From: Mesobacillus foraminis
Lineage (GTDB): Bacteria > Bacillota > Bacilli > Bacillales > Cytobacillaceae
Length of the DNA: 64,000 bases
Assembly: GCF_004340465.1 (NCBI RefSeq)
Contig: NZ_SLVV01000006.1
Location: forward strand, 124,001-188,000
Direction of reading: 5' to 3'
Of this stretch, positions 37,763 to 47,799 are shown in pieces. Each line of letters opens with the position of its first letter. Position 1 is the first letter of the stretch. The notes under the pieces were generated by a model that was not told where the DNA came from, did not search any database, and saw nothing but the letters and a program-made list of their open reading frames with translations. A program made the position numbers and the translations under genes.

Positions 37763-38536
37763 GTGATATCCATTGATTTAAACAGTGATCTAGGTGAAAG
37801 CTTTGGGGCTTATACAATCGGAAACGATGAGGAAGTCCTGAAGTACATATCTTCCGCCAATATTGCATGCGGTTTTCACGCAGGTGACCCTAACGTCATG
37901 ATGAAGACGGTGCGTTTGGCCTGTTCTCTCGGCGTAGGGATTGGAGCTCATCCAGGTTTCCCTGATCTTGCCGGATTTGGACGGAGGAACATGCAATTGT
38001 CTCCTGAAGAGATTTTCAATCTTGTCGTCTATCAGGTCGGAGCCATACAGGGGGCAGCTAAAGCAATCGATGCAAAAGTTCGGCATGTCAAGCCGCATGG
38101 GGCGCTTTATAATATGGCTTCCGTCAATCGGGATATTGCCGGGGCTGTTGCAAGAGCAGTACGGGCGGTTGATCCTCAGCTGGTTTTGTTCGGCCTGGCT
38201 GGCAGCGAGCTGATTCAGGCGGGTGAAGAAATGGGATTAAAGGTGGCACGGGAAGTTTTTGCGGACAGAACCTACCAGCCTGATGGAACACTTACACCGC
38301 GCTCACAGCAAAACGCAGTCATCCAAGATGCCGACGAAGCTGTTCTGCGTGTGCTCAAAATGGTCAAGGAAGGGAAAGTAACGGCAGTAAATGGACAGGA
38401 TATCTTCATTCAGGCTGACACCATCTGCGTCCATGGGGATGAAGAAAAAGCATTAGAGTTTGTGAAAAAATTAAGGACTGCCCTATTGGCAGAAAAGATA
38501 GAAATACGCAGCTTTGGAGTTGGTAGCCATGACTAG
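37763..38536 (+). CDS. pxpA: 5-oxoprolinase subunit PxpA (LamB/YcsF family)
   Basis: 257 residues starting MISIDLNSDLGESFG, the conserved N-terminus of the family, then ANIACGFHAGDPNVM and HVKPHGALYN. The GTG at 37763 is chosen (GGGGGA eight bases upstream); the longer frame starts inside pxpB. It opens the lactam ring after phosphorylation by PxpBC. Overlaps the next gene by eight bases. Confidence 0.92.
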   Translation: MISIDLNSDLGESFGAYTIGNDEEVLKYISSANIACGFHAGDPNVMMKTVRLACSLGVGIGAHPGFPDLAGFGRRNMQLSPEEIFNLVVYQVGAIQGAAKAIDAKVRHVKPHGALYNMASVNRDIAGAVARAVRAVDPQLVLFGLAGSELIQAGEEMGLKVAREVFADRTYQPDGTLTPRSQQNAVIQDADEAVLRVLKMVKEGKVTAVNGQDIFIQADTICVHGDEEKALEFVKKLRTALLAEKIEIRSFGVGSHD

Positions 38537-39485
38537 CCCGCTGTTTCAAGTGGTAAAACCAGGGCTTCTGACTTCGTTCCAGGATTTGGGCCGAACGGGC
38601 TACCAGGAATTTGGAGTGGTGGTTTCCGGTGCTATGGATGATTATGCCCTGCAAATGGCGAATCTCCTTGTAGGGAATGACAGGAACGAGGCTGCCCTGG
38701 AGGTCACTTTAATGGGGCCCACGCTCAAGGTACTGGAGGAAGCAGTCATTTCCATATGCGGGGGGGATCTTTCTCCAACAGTGAATGGAGTAAAGGCTCC
38801 CATGTGGAAAAGTTTCAGAGTAAAAAATGGGGATGTAATTGAATTTGGCCGCCCTGTTGAAGGTGCCCGTGCCTACATTGCTTTGGGCGGGGGATTTGAT
38901 CTTCCGGAGATCATGGGAAGCAAGTCAACCTTTTTAAAAGCAAAGCTGGGAGGACTGAATGGGCGTCCCATTGAAAGGGATGCTATTTTGCATGGAACAG
39001 AAGCCGGCCGGGGGACTGCCGGACGCTCGCTTCATGCTGCTGAAATTCCTCGTTACCGGAAAGAAATGGTGATAAGAGTTTGTTTAGGGCCTCATCTTCA
39101 TGCTTTCTCAGATTCATCCATCCAAACATTTTTATCTTCCATTTATGAAGTAACCCCGCAATCAGATCGGATGGGGTACAGGCTTAAGGGACCTCGAATT
39201 AAACATCAGACATCTGCGGATATTATTTCAGAAGCAATCCCGCTGGGCGGAATTCAGGTCCCTGCCAATGGGGAACCAATCATTTTAATGGCAGATCGCC
39301 AAACAACCGGGGGATATACCAGAATCGCAACAGTCATTTCGACTGATATTCCATTGCTGGCGCAGGCATTGCCCGGATGTCTGCTTCGCTTTGTTGCCAT
39401 TCCGGTAGAAGAAGCACAGCAACTTTACAGAAGGAGAGCAAAGCTCCTTCGTGTATTAGAAATGGTGGCCAGGTCCAACCGTTAA
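38529..39485 (+). CDS. pxpC: 5-oxoprolinase subunit PxpC (KipA-like)
   Basis: 318 residues of the AHS2 family: FQVVKPGLLTSFQDLGRTGY, then GAMDDYALQMANLLVGN and the C-terminal ADRQTTGGYTRIA. ATG 38529 lies nine bases after GGAG within pxpA; the longer TTG frame starts in that site. Partner of PxpB in ATP-dependent pyroglutamate phosphorylation. A terminator follows. Confidence 0.92.
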   Translation: MTSPLFQVVKPGLLTSFQDLGRTGYQEFGVVVSGAMDDYALQMANLLVGNDRNEAALEVTLMGPTLKVLEEAVISICGGDLSPTVNGVKAPMWKSFRVKNGDVIEFGRPVEGARAYIALGGGFDLPEIMGSKSTFLKAKLGGLNGRPIERDAILHGTEAGRGTAGRSLHAAEIPRYRKEMVIRVCLGPHLHAFSDSSIQTFLSSIYEVTPQSDRMGYRLKGPRIKHQTSADIISEAIPLGGIQVPANGEPIILMADRQTTGGYTRIATVISTDIPLLAQALPGCLLRFVAIPVEEAQQLYRRRAKLLRVLEMVARSNR

Positions 39486-39524
39486 TCCCTGTGTCAACAA
39501 TATGATTAAGGCTGCCAAGCAGGC

Positions 39525-39557
39525 GAACAGGCTCCCAGTGGCCTGTTCTTATTTTTA
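39525..39557 (+). terminator. Terminator after pxpC
   Basis: Stem GAACAGGC/GCCTGTTC then TTATTTTT. Confidence 0.9.
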
Positions 39558-39609
39558 TCGAGAAAGTTCGGAAAAATGAAAAGGCCTATTTCCATCCCTC
39601 CACTGAAGG

Positions 39610-40235
39610 TTTTAGTGTCATGAGCTTTATGAAGACCACTTTGGGTTTGAACCTCTCGGGTATCGGTCCTCATGAGTCATATGAAGACCATTTTGGGCTT
39701 GAACCTCTCGAGTAACGGTCCTCATGAGTAATATGAAGACCATTTTGGGCTTGAACCTCTCGGGTAACGTTCCTCATGAGGGTTATGAAGGCCTCTTTGG
39801 GTTTGAACCTCTCGAGTATCGTTCCTCATGAGGCTTATGAAGACCATTTTGGGCTTGGACCTCTCGAGTATCGTTCCTCATGAGGGTTATGAAGACCATT
39901 TTGGGCTCGGACCTCTCGGGTAACGTTCCTCATGAGGCTTATGAAGGCCTCTTTGGGTAACCTCTCGAGTATCGTTCCTCATGAGCCATATGAAGACCAT
40001 TTTGGGTCTGAACCTCTCGAGTATCGTTCCTCATGAGCCATATGAAGACCAATTTGGCTCGGACCTCTCGAGTATCGGTCCTCATGAGGCTTATGAAGAC
40101 CATTTTGGGCTTGGACCTCTCGAGTATCGTTCCTCATGAGGGTTATGAAGACCATTTTGGGCTCGGACCTCTCGGGTAACGTTCCTCATGAGGCTTATGA
40201 AGGCCACTTTGGGCTCGGACCATTTCAAGGTTTCG
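39610..40235. repeat. Tandem array of 12 repeats, 52-bp period
   Basis: The anchor GAAGACC or GAAGGCC recurs at 39631, 39683, 39735, 39787, 39839, 39891, 39943, 39992, 40044, 40095, 40147 and 40199: spacing 52 except one 49 and one 51. Each unit holds the palindrome CCTCATGAGG (or a variant) and ACCTCTCGAG. Two variants alternate (CGAGTATCG and CGGGTAACG), implying block duplication. Sequence is unrelated to the 10.3-kb array, though the period is the same. It separates pxpC from ldh. Confidence 0.95.
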
Positions 40236-40365
40236 TCATTCATGCACTAGGTGAAGACCTATCTTGCAAAAATGAAATGATTGTCGTACACAGACGGGTA
40301 GCTGTCTTTTTATATTTTTATTCTGGAAGATAGACGTTCAAAAGTTCATATACTTTTCACAAATC

Positions 40366-40383
40366 ATGTGAAAAACTTCACAA
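40366..40383. promoter_or_regulatory. Rex-type operator before ldh
   Basis: TGTGAA-AAAC-TTCACA matches the Rex consensus TTGTGAAnnnnTTCACAA except the outermost base pair. Rex releases DNA when NADH/NAD rises, so ldh should be induced on oxygen limitation. Confidence 0.75.
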
Positions 40384-40479
40384 ATTGGTGCTATACTTTC
40401 GTTATTAACTTAACTATAGTAAAAAGCTTTCCGCTAACAGCCAGATTTGTTAACAGCAGAAATGCAGCTTTTGATTTGA

Positions 40480-41448
<969 letters not shown>

Positions 41449-41512
41449 ATATCTTGCAGTTCCAGAAACTTGAAGCCTTGAAATCAAATTTCGAATGATA
41501 GCAGGTGGCGGT

Positions 41513-42739
41513 ATGGAAACAATGAATACGACAAAAAAAGGTTATTTTATGATGGCTGTCCTGTGGCTGGCGTATGTAACCTTTGCAATGAACTGGGTTG
41601 CCGGGTCTTCCCTGACACCGCAAATCACTGAAACCTTTTTTGGCGGCCCCGTGAAGCCTGTCATATCTCAGCTGGTTAATTACTCTATTACAACTGCACG
41701 TGTATTTGCGAACATTCTCGCAGCGGTCGTATTAATGAAGTTAGGGCCAAGAAAAGCGGGAGGAACGGCCATTGGACTGTTAATGATGGGCCTTGTTGCT
41801 ATCTATCTGCCAAATTACTGGGCATATACAGCGGCAAGAATGGTGATGGCCGTAGGTGGATCAATGGTGATTGTCTATATGAACCCTGTAGTTGCTCACT
41901 ATATCACAAATTCAAAAGTGAAACTGCAAATCAATGCGGCTAATACCGTTGCCTACAACGCAGGTGCATTTATTGTGGCTATTTTATTTACCCTGTTCGC
42001 CAGCCAGATGATCGAGAACTGGCGGATGACACTGACGTTTTTCGCATCCTTGACCATCCTGTTCTTTGCAGGCTGGCTTTGGAAGGCGGAAAACTTTGAA
42101 ACAAATGCCGGCGTTGGCAAGGAAGGCGAGGCCTATGGATATAAGGATGCGCTGAAGGATGGATTCGTATGGCGATACGGTCTGGCCTTTGCCTCTTTTT
42201 TAACTTTGTATGTATTATCGTTGGTAAGCTTTAAAGCGATTTTTGACGAATATACATTATTAAACGGTTCTGTTACTAACCTGTTGATATCCGGGTTTGG
42301 AATTCTGGGGACGTTCGCCGGAATAAAAATAGGAAATAAAGGGGTTATGCGGAAACCCACTTTGATTGTGACAGGAATTGTCATGGTAGGAACATTTGCG
42401 CTCGCATTGGTGTTTGCCAATTCTCTGCCGATTGTATCTTATTCGATGATTGCACTTTCAGGGTTTGCCATGTATGTCCAGTATCCCATATTTTTGAATC
42501 TTCCCCATGAATTGAAAGGAATGACTCCACATAGATTGACAATTATGTTCGGTTTATTCTGGGCATTGGCCTATGCAGGGCAAACGATTGCGACTATTGT
42601 TTGGAGTTTTATTTTAGGCTCAGCCGGATATATTCCCTCAATGATTTTCTTTATATCTGCCTCTTGCTTATATATCTTCCTGGTGGCTACCTTCCCTGAA
42701 ACAAGACAGAAGGGCGTGGAAGCCAGGAAAGCGGCATGA
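41513..42739 (+). CDS. MFS transporter downstream of ldh
   Basis: 408 residues, about twelve helices; MFS loop motif LMKLGPRKAGG between helices 2 and 3. Substrate unknown; proximity to ldh suggests an organic acid. ATG 41513 follows AGGTGG closely; ATG 41522 is the alternative. The first helix contains the unusual FAMNWVAGSSLTPQITE. A terminator follows at 42756-42787. Confidence 0.8.
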   Translation: METMNTTKKGYFMMAVLWLAYVTFAMNWVAGSSLTPQITETFFGGPVKPVISQLVNYSITTARVFANILAAVVLMKLGPRKAGGTAIGLLMMGLVAIYLPNYWAYTAARMVMAVGGSMVIVYMNPVVAHYITNSKVKLQINAANTVAYNAGAFIVAILFTLFASQMIENWRMTLTFFASLTILFFAGWLWKAENFETNAGVGKEGEAYGYKDALKDGFVWRYGLAFASFLTLYVLSLVSFKAIFDEYTLLNGSVTNLLISGFGILGTFAGIKIGNKGVMRKPTLIVTGIVMVGTFALALVFANSLPIVSYSMIALSGFAMYVQYPIFLNLPHELKGMTPHRLTIMFGLFWALAYAGQTIATIVWSFILGSAGYIPSMIFFISASCLYIFLVATFPETRQKGVEARKAA

Positions 42740-42755
42740 GCTGAATATATGTGAT

Positions 42756-42787
42756 AAAAAGTCCATTTCATCGATTTGGACTTTTTT
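42756..42787 (+). terminator. Terminator after MFS gene
   Basis: Stem AAAAGTCCA/TGGACTTTT plus T run. Confidence 0.85.
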
Positions 42788-42868
42788 GTTTGTAAAAGTT
42801 TGGATTTCCGTCATCCTTAATATGCTAATATAGATATGACAGAATTTTAAGAAAAGGTAGGGGCAAAA

Positions 42869-43066
42869 TTGAATAAGAAAAATAGATTGGCTCTCAGGGT
42901 TTCTTTATTTGTATTAGTGGGTTTTCCACTTATTTTTTTATTTGTTTCGTTTCTGACCGGAAACTGGAATTTCCTAATTTATAGTCTACCTTCTGCCTTT
43001 GCTGCCGGATTTCCTGGATTTATGGTTGCTGTTCAGCAAATGAAACAGGAACGGAATAATGCTTGA
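42869..43066 (+). CDS. Small membrane protein, unknown
   Basis: 65 residues from TTG after AGGGGC; two hydrophobic helices (LFVLVGFPLIFLFVSFL and FLIYSLPSAFAAGFPGFMVA) with a basic N-terminus and polar C-terminus. No family recognised. It converges on the beta-lactamase gene. Confidence 0.55.
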   Translation: MNKKNRLALRVSLFVLVGFPLIFLFVSFLTGNWNFLIYSLPSAFAAGFPGFMVAVQQMKQERNNA

Positions 43067-43085
43067 TTCTATATTTATGGGAAGG

Positions 43086-43111
43086 AAAAACGCTCAGAGC
43101 AGCTCTGAGCG
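43086..43111 (-). terminator. Terminator after beta-lactamase gene
   Basis: Near-perfect stem CGCTCAGAGC/GCTCTGAGCG with T tail on the minus strand; usable by the converging small gene too. Confidence 0.85.
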
Positions 43112-43135
43112 CTGGCAGTCATTTTATTTTCAATT

Positions 43136-43930
43136 TCATTTTTCCTCCAGGATGTTCATATCTTCCAAAACTTCCATTGTGATGGAACGAGCTCTGGAAC
43201 CGCTGCCGTCAATGTTGGTGGCGAATACCCAGTCAGCCTTATCTGTTTCAATATAGCCAACATACCAGCCGAGTCCATAATCGGACAGCCTTGTACCTGT
43301 TTTGCCATGAAGCAGATAGGAATCTGCTTCTTCATTAATCATCATTCTTTTCACGGTTCTCATTGTCTGTTTATCTAAGGGGAGACGTTCCTCAACAAGC
43401 TTTTCCAAAAAAACGGCCTGTTCCTTTGCCGATATTCTCAGACTGCCATCCAGCCAGTATTGATCAATCCCTCCACTGATGTCCATATTGCCGTATTGGA
43501 TGAGGTGCAGATAATGTTGCATGTTTGGAGCCCCAATGTCCCTGGCCATTTGCTGGTAATACCAGATGACCGAGTGTCTCATTCCTGATCCAAGAGTATG
43601 ATCACGGTTCCATTCGGGAATTTCACGAAGGATGCCATCCCAGCGTTTAACTTCATATTCATCTGCCACCGCTTTGGTTTGCAGGCCAATCAACGCATTG
43701 GGTATTTTAAAGGTGGATTCAGGAGTGTACCTCTCCATACTTCTGTTTTCATTGTAGATATAGGTTTTATCAGTTTTCAGGTTTTTTAAAACGATTGTTC
43801 CTGACTGGCCGTCAAAGAGTTCACTGATCTCTAAATCTTTTTCTTTATATTTTTCAGCGGCATTAGGAGTATGCGGGAAGTATGCTGTAAATTGTAGCGC
43901 TATTAGAGCGTATACGAATAGTTTTTTCAT
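43136..43930 (-). CDS. Class D (OXA-type) beta-lactamase
   Basis: 264 residues from ATG 43930, seven bases after AAGGAG. Signal peptide MKKLFVYALIALQFTAYFPH with probable cleavage after the Ala-rich stretch near residue 24. All class D motifs are intact: S72-T-F-K75, S-V in RHSVIWYY, YGN, the W-L-D-G-S omega segment and KTG. It hydrolyses beta-lactams by a carbamylated-Lys acyl-enzyme mechanism. B. subtilis YbxI is the nearest type; such chromosomal copies often give only modest resistance. No blaR-like regulator is adjacent. Confidence 0.92.
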   Translation of the reverse strand: MKKLFVYALIALQFTAYFPHTPNAAEKYKEKDLEISELFDGQSGTIVLKNLKTDKTYIYNENRSMERYTPESTFKIPNALIGLQTKAVADEYEVKRWDGILREIPEWNRDHTLGSGMRHSVIWYYQQMARDIGAPNMQHYLHLIQYGNMDISGGIDQYWLDGSLRISAKEQAVFLEKLVEERLPLDKQTMRTVKRMMINEEADSYLLHGKTGTRLSDYGLGWYVGYIETDKADWVFATNIDGSGSRARSITMEVLEDMNILEEK

Positions 43931-44105
43931 TTTCATTCTCCTTCGTATAGTGTAAGTAGGCATGTATCAGCGTAGGCCTCCGCTGATTATATATCATAGC
44001 TAGTTAACTAGATTTGTTAGTTTCAAGTATATTGTCATTTGCCAAATAACAAAACAGCCATTTTTATGGACTGTACCCATACAGATGTAAGAGAAGGGAA
44101 GAGAA

Positions 44106-45458
44106 ATGAAAAGATATGAAGAGATTATCAAGGTGATTGAGCGGCGGGCAAAACAAGGCGAGCTGACTGCGGGAAGCAAATTGCCTTCGATTCGGGCTTT
44201 ATCACAGGAATTTAACTGCAGCAGAAACACGATTATTAAAGCTTATCAGGAGCTGGAGAGCAGGCATCTCATATATACGGTCCCAAAGAGCGGTTATTAT
44301 TTAGTCGGGGATTATCCATTGCTGCATGATGATTTCAATAAAGGCGCAAAAATCGATTTTTTTTCAGCCGGTCCGGATCGCAGCGGAATGCCTTATCAGG
44401 ATTTCAAGCACTGTCTAAACCAGGCGATAGAATTATACAAGGAAGACATGTTTATGTATTCTGAGGTACAGGGACTGCATTCGCTTCGAGATACTTTAGC
44501 CCGGCATTTACGGGATTTGCAGGTATTTGTTCCACCTGGTAGGATTTTTGTTGTGTCAGGATCGCAGCAAGCCCTTCATTTGTTGGTGAAACTGCCTTTC
44601 CCGAATGGCAAAACAAATATCTGTGTCGAACAGCCCACACACAATAGTTTTATTGAATCTCTTAAACTCGAGAAGGCAACGGCCTATGGGATTGAGGTAA
44701 CAAGTTCCGGGATTGATTTTGATCGATTGGAGCACCTATTCAAACAACATGAGATTAAGTTCTTCTACATCACTTCCAGATTTCATAATCCAACCGGTTA
44801 TAGCTATTCCAATTCAGAGAAGAAGAGGATCGTGGAACTAGCCCAAAAATATGATGTTTACATTGTTGAAGATGACTATATGGGAGATCTTGAATTCAGG
44901 CTGAAGCAGGATCCCATATTTGCCCATGACCCTTCAGGCAGGGTGATTTACACGAAAAGCTTTTCAAAAGTACTGCTTCCAGGCTTGAGGCTGGGTTTAA
45001 CGGTACTTCCCGAAGCTATGAAAAAGCACTTTTCTCTTGCAAAATACGCATCTGATTTACATACCCCGGTACTGACGCAGGGTGCGCTTGAAATCTACCT
45101 GAAAAGCGGAATGTATGACGCGCATATCAAAAACATGAGAGAGATCTATAAGGAAAAGAGTGCTATTTTACAGCAGGCATGCGAGGATTATCTCCCTTCA
45201 TCTGTCACTTATTCAAGGTCCTTATCGGGTTTTTACATAACCATTTTCTTGCCCGCCAGTCTTAAGGCGAACCAGCTGATTAATGATCTAAGCAGGGAAA
45301 ACGTATTTGTGGGCAATGCTGAAAATATGTTTCTGCCAGAGTTTAAAAAAGATCATATCCTCCGCTTAAGTGTTTCACATGTTGAAAAAGAGAAAATACC
45401 GGCAGGCGTACAGAAAATTGCGGATGGTATCAGGAGGCTTTCTTGTGAAAAAAAGTAA
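44106..45458 (+). CDS. MocR-type regulator (GntR helix-turn-helix plus aminotransferase domain)
   Basis: 450 residues: winged helix (LPSIRALSQEFNCSRNTIIK, residues ~27-46) joined to a fold type I aminotransferase-like domain with ITSRFHNPTGYS, VEDDYMGDL and the PLP lysine K288 in KSFSKVLLPGLRLG. MocR proteins use PLP as cofactor sensor to control pyridoxal, GABA or taurine genes. Target unknown: no divergent metabolic gene is adjacent except the beta-lactamase. An acetyltransferase gene begins 22 bases after. Confidence 0.9.
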   Translation: MKRYEEIIKVIERRAKQGELTAGSKLPSIRALSQEFNCSRNTIIKAYQELESRHLIYTVPKSGYYLVGDYPLLHDDFNKGAKIDFFSAGPDRSGMPYQDFKHCLNQAIELYKEDMFMYSEVQGLHSLRDTLARHLRDLQVFVPPGRIFVVSGSQQALHLLVKLPFPNGKTNICVEQPTHNSFIESLKLEKATAYGIEVTSSGIDFDRLEHLFKQHEIKFFYITSRFHNPTGYSYSNSEKKRIVELAQKYDVYIVEDDYMGDLEFRLKQDPIFAHDPSGRVIYTKSFSKVLLPGLRLGLTVLPEAMKKHFSLAKYASDLHTPVLTQGALEIYLKSGMYDAHIKNMREIYKEKSAILQQACEDYLPSSVTYSRSLSGFYITIFLPASLKANQLINDLSRENVFVGNAENMFLPEFKKDHILRLSVSHVEKEKIPAGVQKIADGIRRLSCEKK

Positions 45459-45480
45459 TAAGAAGAAAGGAGCAGGAGAG

Positions 45481-46056
45481 ATGTTTCCAAAACTTGAAAC
45501 CGAAAGGCTTATTTTAAGAGAAATTAACGAGGAGGACGCAGAGGCAATATATGGGTTCTTCTCCCACCCGGAGGTCACAAGGAATTATGGGCAGGAGCCT
45601 TTTACTGCAGGGGGCCAGGCAAGTCAGCTTGTGGATGTATTTGCAAGGAACTTCAGAGAAAAACGAGGGATCAGGTGGGGGATTGAGATCAAAGGGGAAA
45701 GGGGCCTGATTGGAACAATTGGCTTCAACGCCTGGGTGCCCAAGCATAAGCGGGCGGAAATCGGCTATGAGCTTCATCCTCTGTTCTGGCGGAACGGATA
45801 CGCGGCAGAAGCTTTGAATCGGGTAGTCTCGTACGGTTTCGAAGAACTTCTGCTTAAGAGGATCGGAGCAGTTGTTTTTATTGAAAATAATGCCTCAAAT
45901 CAATTATTGATGAAAATGGGATTTGAAAAAGAGGGCATTTTAAAAAATTATATGCATCAAAACGGGGAGTCATTTGACACGTATATCTACTCTTTGTTAA
46001 AAGAGAAACGGCTCTCCGGGGAGAACCTACCTAATAAATCGAATATGAATTCATAA
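45481..46056 (+). CDS. GNAT acetyltransferase, RimJ/RimL type
   Basis: 191 residues: LETERLILREINEEDAEAIY at the N-terminus, acetyl-CoA-binding IGYELHPLFWRNGYAAEALN and the terminal NNASNQLLMKMGFEKEGIL. It N-acetylates proteins or small amines. ATG 45481 follows GGAGCAGGAGAG; longer frames lie inside the MocR gene. Probably cotranscribed with the regulator. Confidence 0.88.
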   Translation: MFPKLETERLILREINEEDAEAIYGFFSHPEVTRNYGQEPFTAGGQASQLVDVFARNFREKRGIRWGIEIKGERGLIGTIGFNAWVPKHKRAEIGYELHPLFWRNGYAAEALNRVVSYGFEELLLKRIGAVVFIENNASNQLLMKMGFEKEGILKNYMHQNGESFDTYIYSLLKEKRLSGENLPNKSNMNS

Positions 46057-46061
46057 AAACT

Positions 46062-46087
46062 AAAAAAAGACTCTAGATCAGAGTCTT
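46062..46087 (-). terminator. Terminator overlapping the stop of the 76-residue gene
   Basis: Stem AAGACTCT/AGAGTCTT with T7 on the minus strand; the first arm lies in the last codons. Confidence 0.8.
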
Positions 46088-46303
46088 CAATAACATGGAA
46101 TGTTCTATATAATCAACGGCCGGATAAAGTTCACTGTAAGATTCAACAACTGAGCTATTCAAATTTTTTACGTGAAAATAGTTGCTGAGATAGCTTACGG
46201 ACAGAACAGGAACATCTTCTTCATTTGTAAAGGTCAGGGTGATGTCACTCTTATGATATTGTTTTAATGTTTGAAGCATAAGCTTGGTATAGTCTAAAGA
46301 CAT
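46073..46303 (-). CDS. Hypothetical protein, 76 residues
   Basis: Soluble, starting MSLDYTKLMLQTLKQYHKSD, with beta-rich middle ITLTFTNEEDVPVLSVSYL. AGGGAG lies eleven bases before the ATG. I do not recognise the family. A terminator at its end supports it as a real gene. Confidence 0.65.
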   Translation of the reverse strand: MSLDYTKLMLQTLKQYHKSDITLTFTNEEDVPVLSVSYLSNYFHVKNLNSSVVESYSELYPAVDYIEHSMLLKTLI

Positions 46304-46531
46304 TCTTTTTTGTCTCCCTTCTAAAAGGGAAGGTGACTAAGAAAAGTCAATTAGGTCCCTATTGTGTAACACAATTTAACAATATTATAGCACAGCAGGA
46401 TGATGAAATCTAACTTTTTAAAGAATTATGTTTTTTTGCAGCGTTTATAGAATGAACTGTTCGGCTCAAATAGGAAAAGCGCATTGTGTAAATTCTACCA
46501 ATGCGCTTTTATTCCTTTATTCTTTATAAGA
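46304..46531. terminator. Bidirectional terminator before guaC end
   Basis: Stem AAAAGCGCATTG/CAATGCGCTTTT at 46475-46510, 22 bases past the guaC stop, with T-rich flanks on both strands. The rest of this interval shows no gene. Confidence 0.85.
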
Positions 46532-47515
46532 TTAGTATACTTTATCGCCATTAAAGATGGAGTTTTTTACAACAACATAATCCACATTGCGAATAGCATT
46601 TAGCTTAGTGCCCCCTGCATAGGAAATGGATGACTGGAGATCCTGCTCCATTTCTGTCAATGTTTCTTGTAATGGGCCCTTGTACTCAACATACATCTTT
46701 TTGCCTTCAACGTTTTTCTTTTCACCTTTTTGGAACTCTGATGCGGACCCAAAATATTCCTTGAACAGCTTCCCATCTTTTTCAATGGTTACTCCAGGAG
46801 ACTCTTCATGTCCGGCAAAAAGAGAACCAATCATGACCATTGTTGCACCAAATCGGACAGATTTTGCAATATCACCATGTGTACGGATCCCGCCGTCAGC
46901 AATAACAGGCTTGCTTGCCGCTTTAGCGCACCAGCGCAGTGCCGCCAGCTGCCAGCCGCCTGTGCCAAATCCAGTCTTAATCTTGGTAATGCAAACCTTT
47001 CCTGGTCCAATGCCGACCTTTGTCGCATCTGCCCCGGCATTCTCCAGCTCTCTTACTGCTTCAGGAGTTCCAACATTTCCTGCGATGACAAAGCTGTCAG
47101 GCAAATATCTCTTAATATGCTGGATCATTTCAATTACGGCATTGGAATGGCCATGCGCAATATCAATGGTAATGTATTCAGGTATAAGCTGTTCTTCTGC
47201 TAATTGCTGGATGAAACCATACTCCTCTTCTTTCACACCAACGGAAATGGACGCATACAGACCCCGTTGTTTCATATCCTGAATGAAGGAAAGGCGCTTT
47301 TCTGGTTCAAAGCGATGCATAATATAAAAGTATCCATTTTCAGCCAGATAAAGGGCAATTTTTTCGTCGATAATCGTTTGCATATTTGCAGGAACCACTG
47401 GAAGCTTGAAGGTGCGTCCGCCTAGGGTTACACTTGTATCGCATTCAGAACGGCTATTTACTACACATTTATTTGGAATCAATTGAATATCTTCGTAATC
47501 AAAAACATTTTCCAT
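46532..47515 (-). CDS. guaC: GMP reductase
   Basis: 327 residues, IMPDH/GMPR TIM-barrel without CBS domains. Seen: [13 protein letters not shown], the catalytic-Cys loop [31 protein letters not shown] phosphate site and YAGG near the C-terminus. It converts GMP to IMP with NADPH. ATG 47515 follows AGAGGTG; the longer GTG frame starts in that site. Confidence 0.95.
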   Translation of the reverse strand: MENVFDYEDIQLIPNKCVVNSRSECDTSVTLGGRTFKLPVVPANMQTIIDEKIALYLAENGYFYIMHRFEPEKRLSFIQDMKQRGLYASISVGVKEEEYGFIQQLAEEQLIPEYITIDIAHGHSNAVIEMIQHIKRYLPDSFVIAGNVGTPEAVRELENAGADATKVGIGPGKVCITKIKTGFGTGGWQLAALRWCAKAASKPVIADGGIRTHGDIAKSVRFGATMVMIGSLFAGHEESPGVTIEKDGKLFKEYFGSASEFQKGEKKNVEGKKMYVEYKGPLQETLTEMEQDLQSSISYAGGTKLNAIRNVDYVVVKNSIFNGDKVY

Positions 47516-47560
47516 GTTATACACCTCTATATACGAATATTGTATTTGTTTTCATAATAA

Positions 47561-47573
47561 ATCGTTCGGACAT
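47561..47573 (-). promoter_or_regulatory. Possible PurR box before guaC
   Basis: ATGTCCGAACGAT matches 11 of 13 positions of AWWWCCGAACWWT. guaC is in the PurR regulon of B. subtilis. The expected second, inverted box is not clear (only ATTCGTAT near 47533). Confidence 0.45.
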
Positions 47574-47799
47574 TAGGTAATATACCTTATATTTTTGATT
47601 CTGTAAAGCATTTTTGGATGCTTTTTAATAATTCCTGCCTCTTTTTTAGTAAAGGTTTTCAATTCTGGTTGACAGGCAGGAGTTTTGGGAGAAACATGAG
47701 CACTATTTTAAAAGGAACATCATATAAGAGATGTTAATCGTCAGAAAAATATTGTAAAATTATTGAAGATCAAGATTTTAGAGTAAGGACGTGTAGAGA

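Noticed and set aside
39610-40235. CRISPR array
   Set aside because: Units are contiguous, nearly identical over all 52 bp, with no unique spacers and no cas genes. The same holds for 10.3-11.0 kb.
46626-47282. 218-codon plus-strand frame opposite guaC
   Set aside because: Shadow of guaC; Ser/Pro/Thr-rich peptide without start signals.
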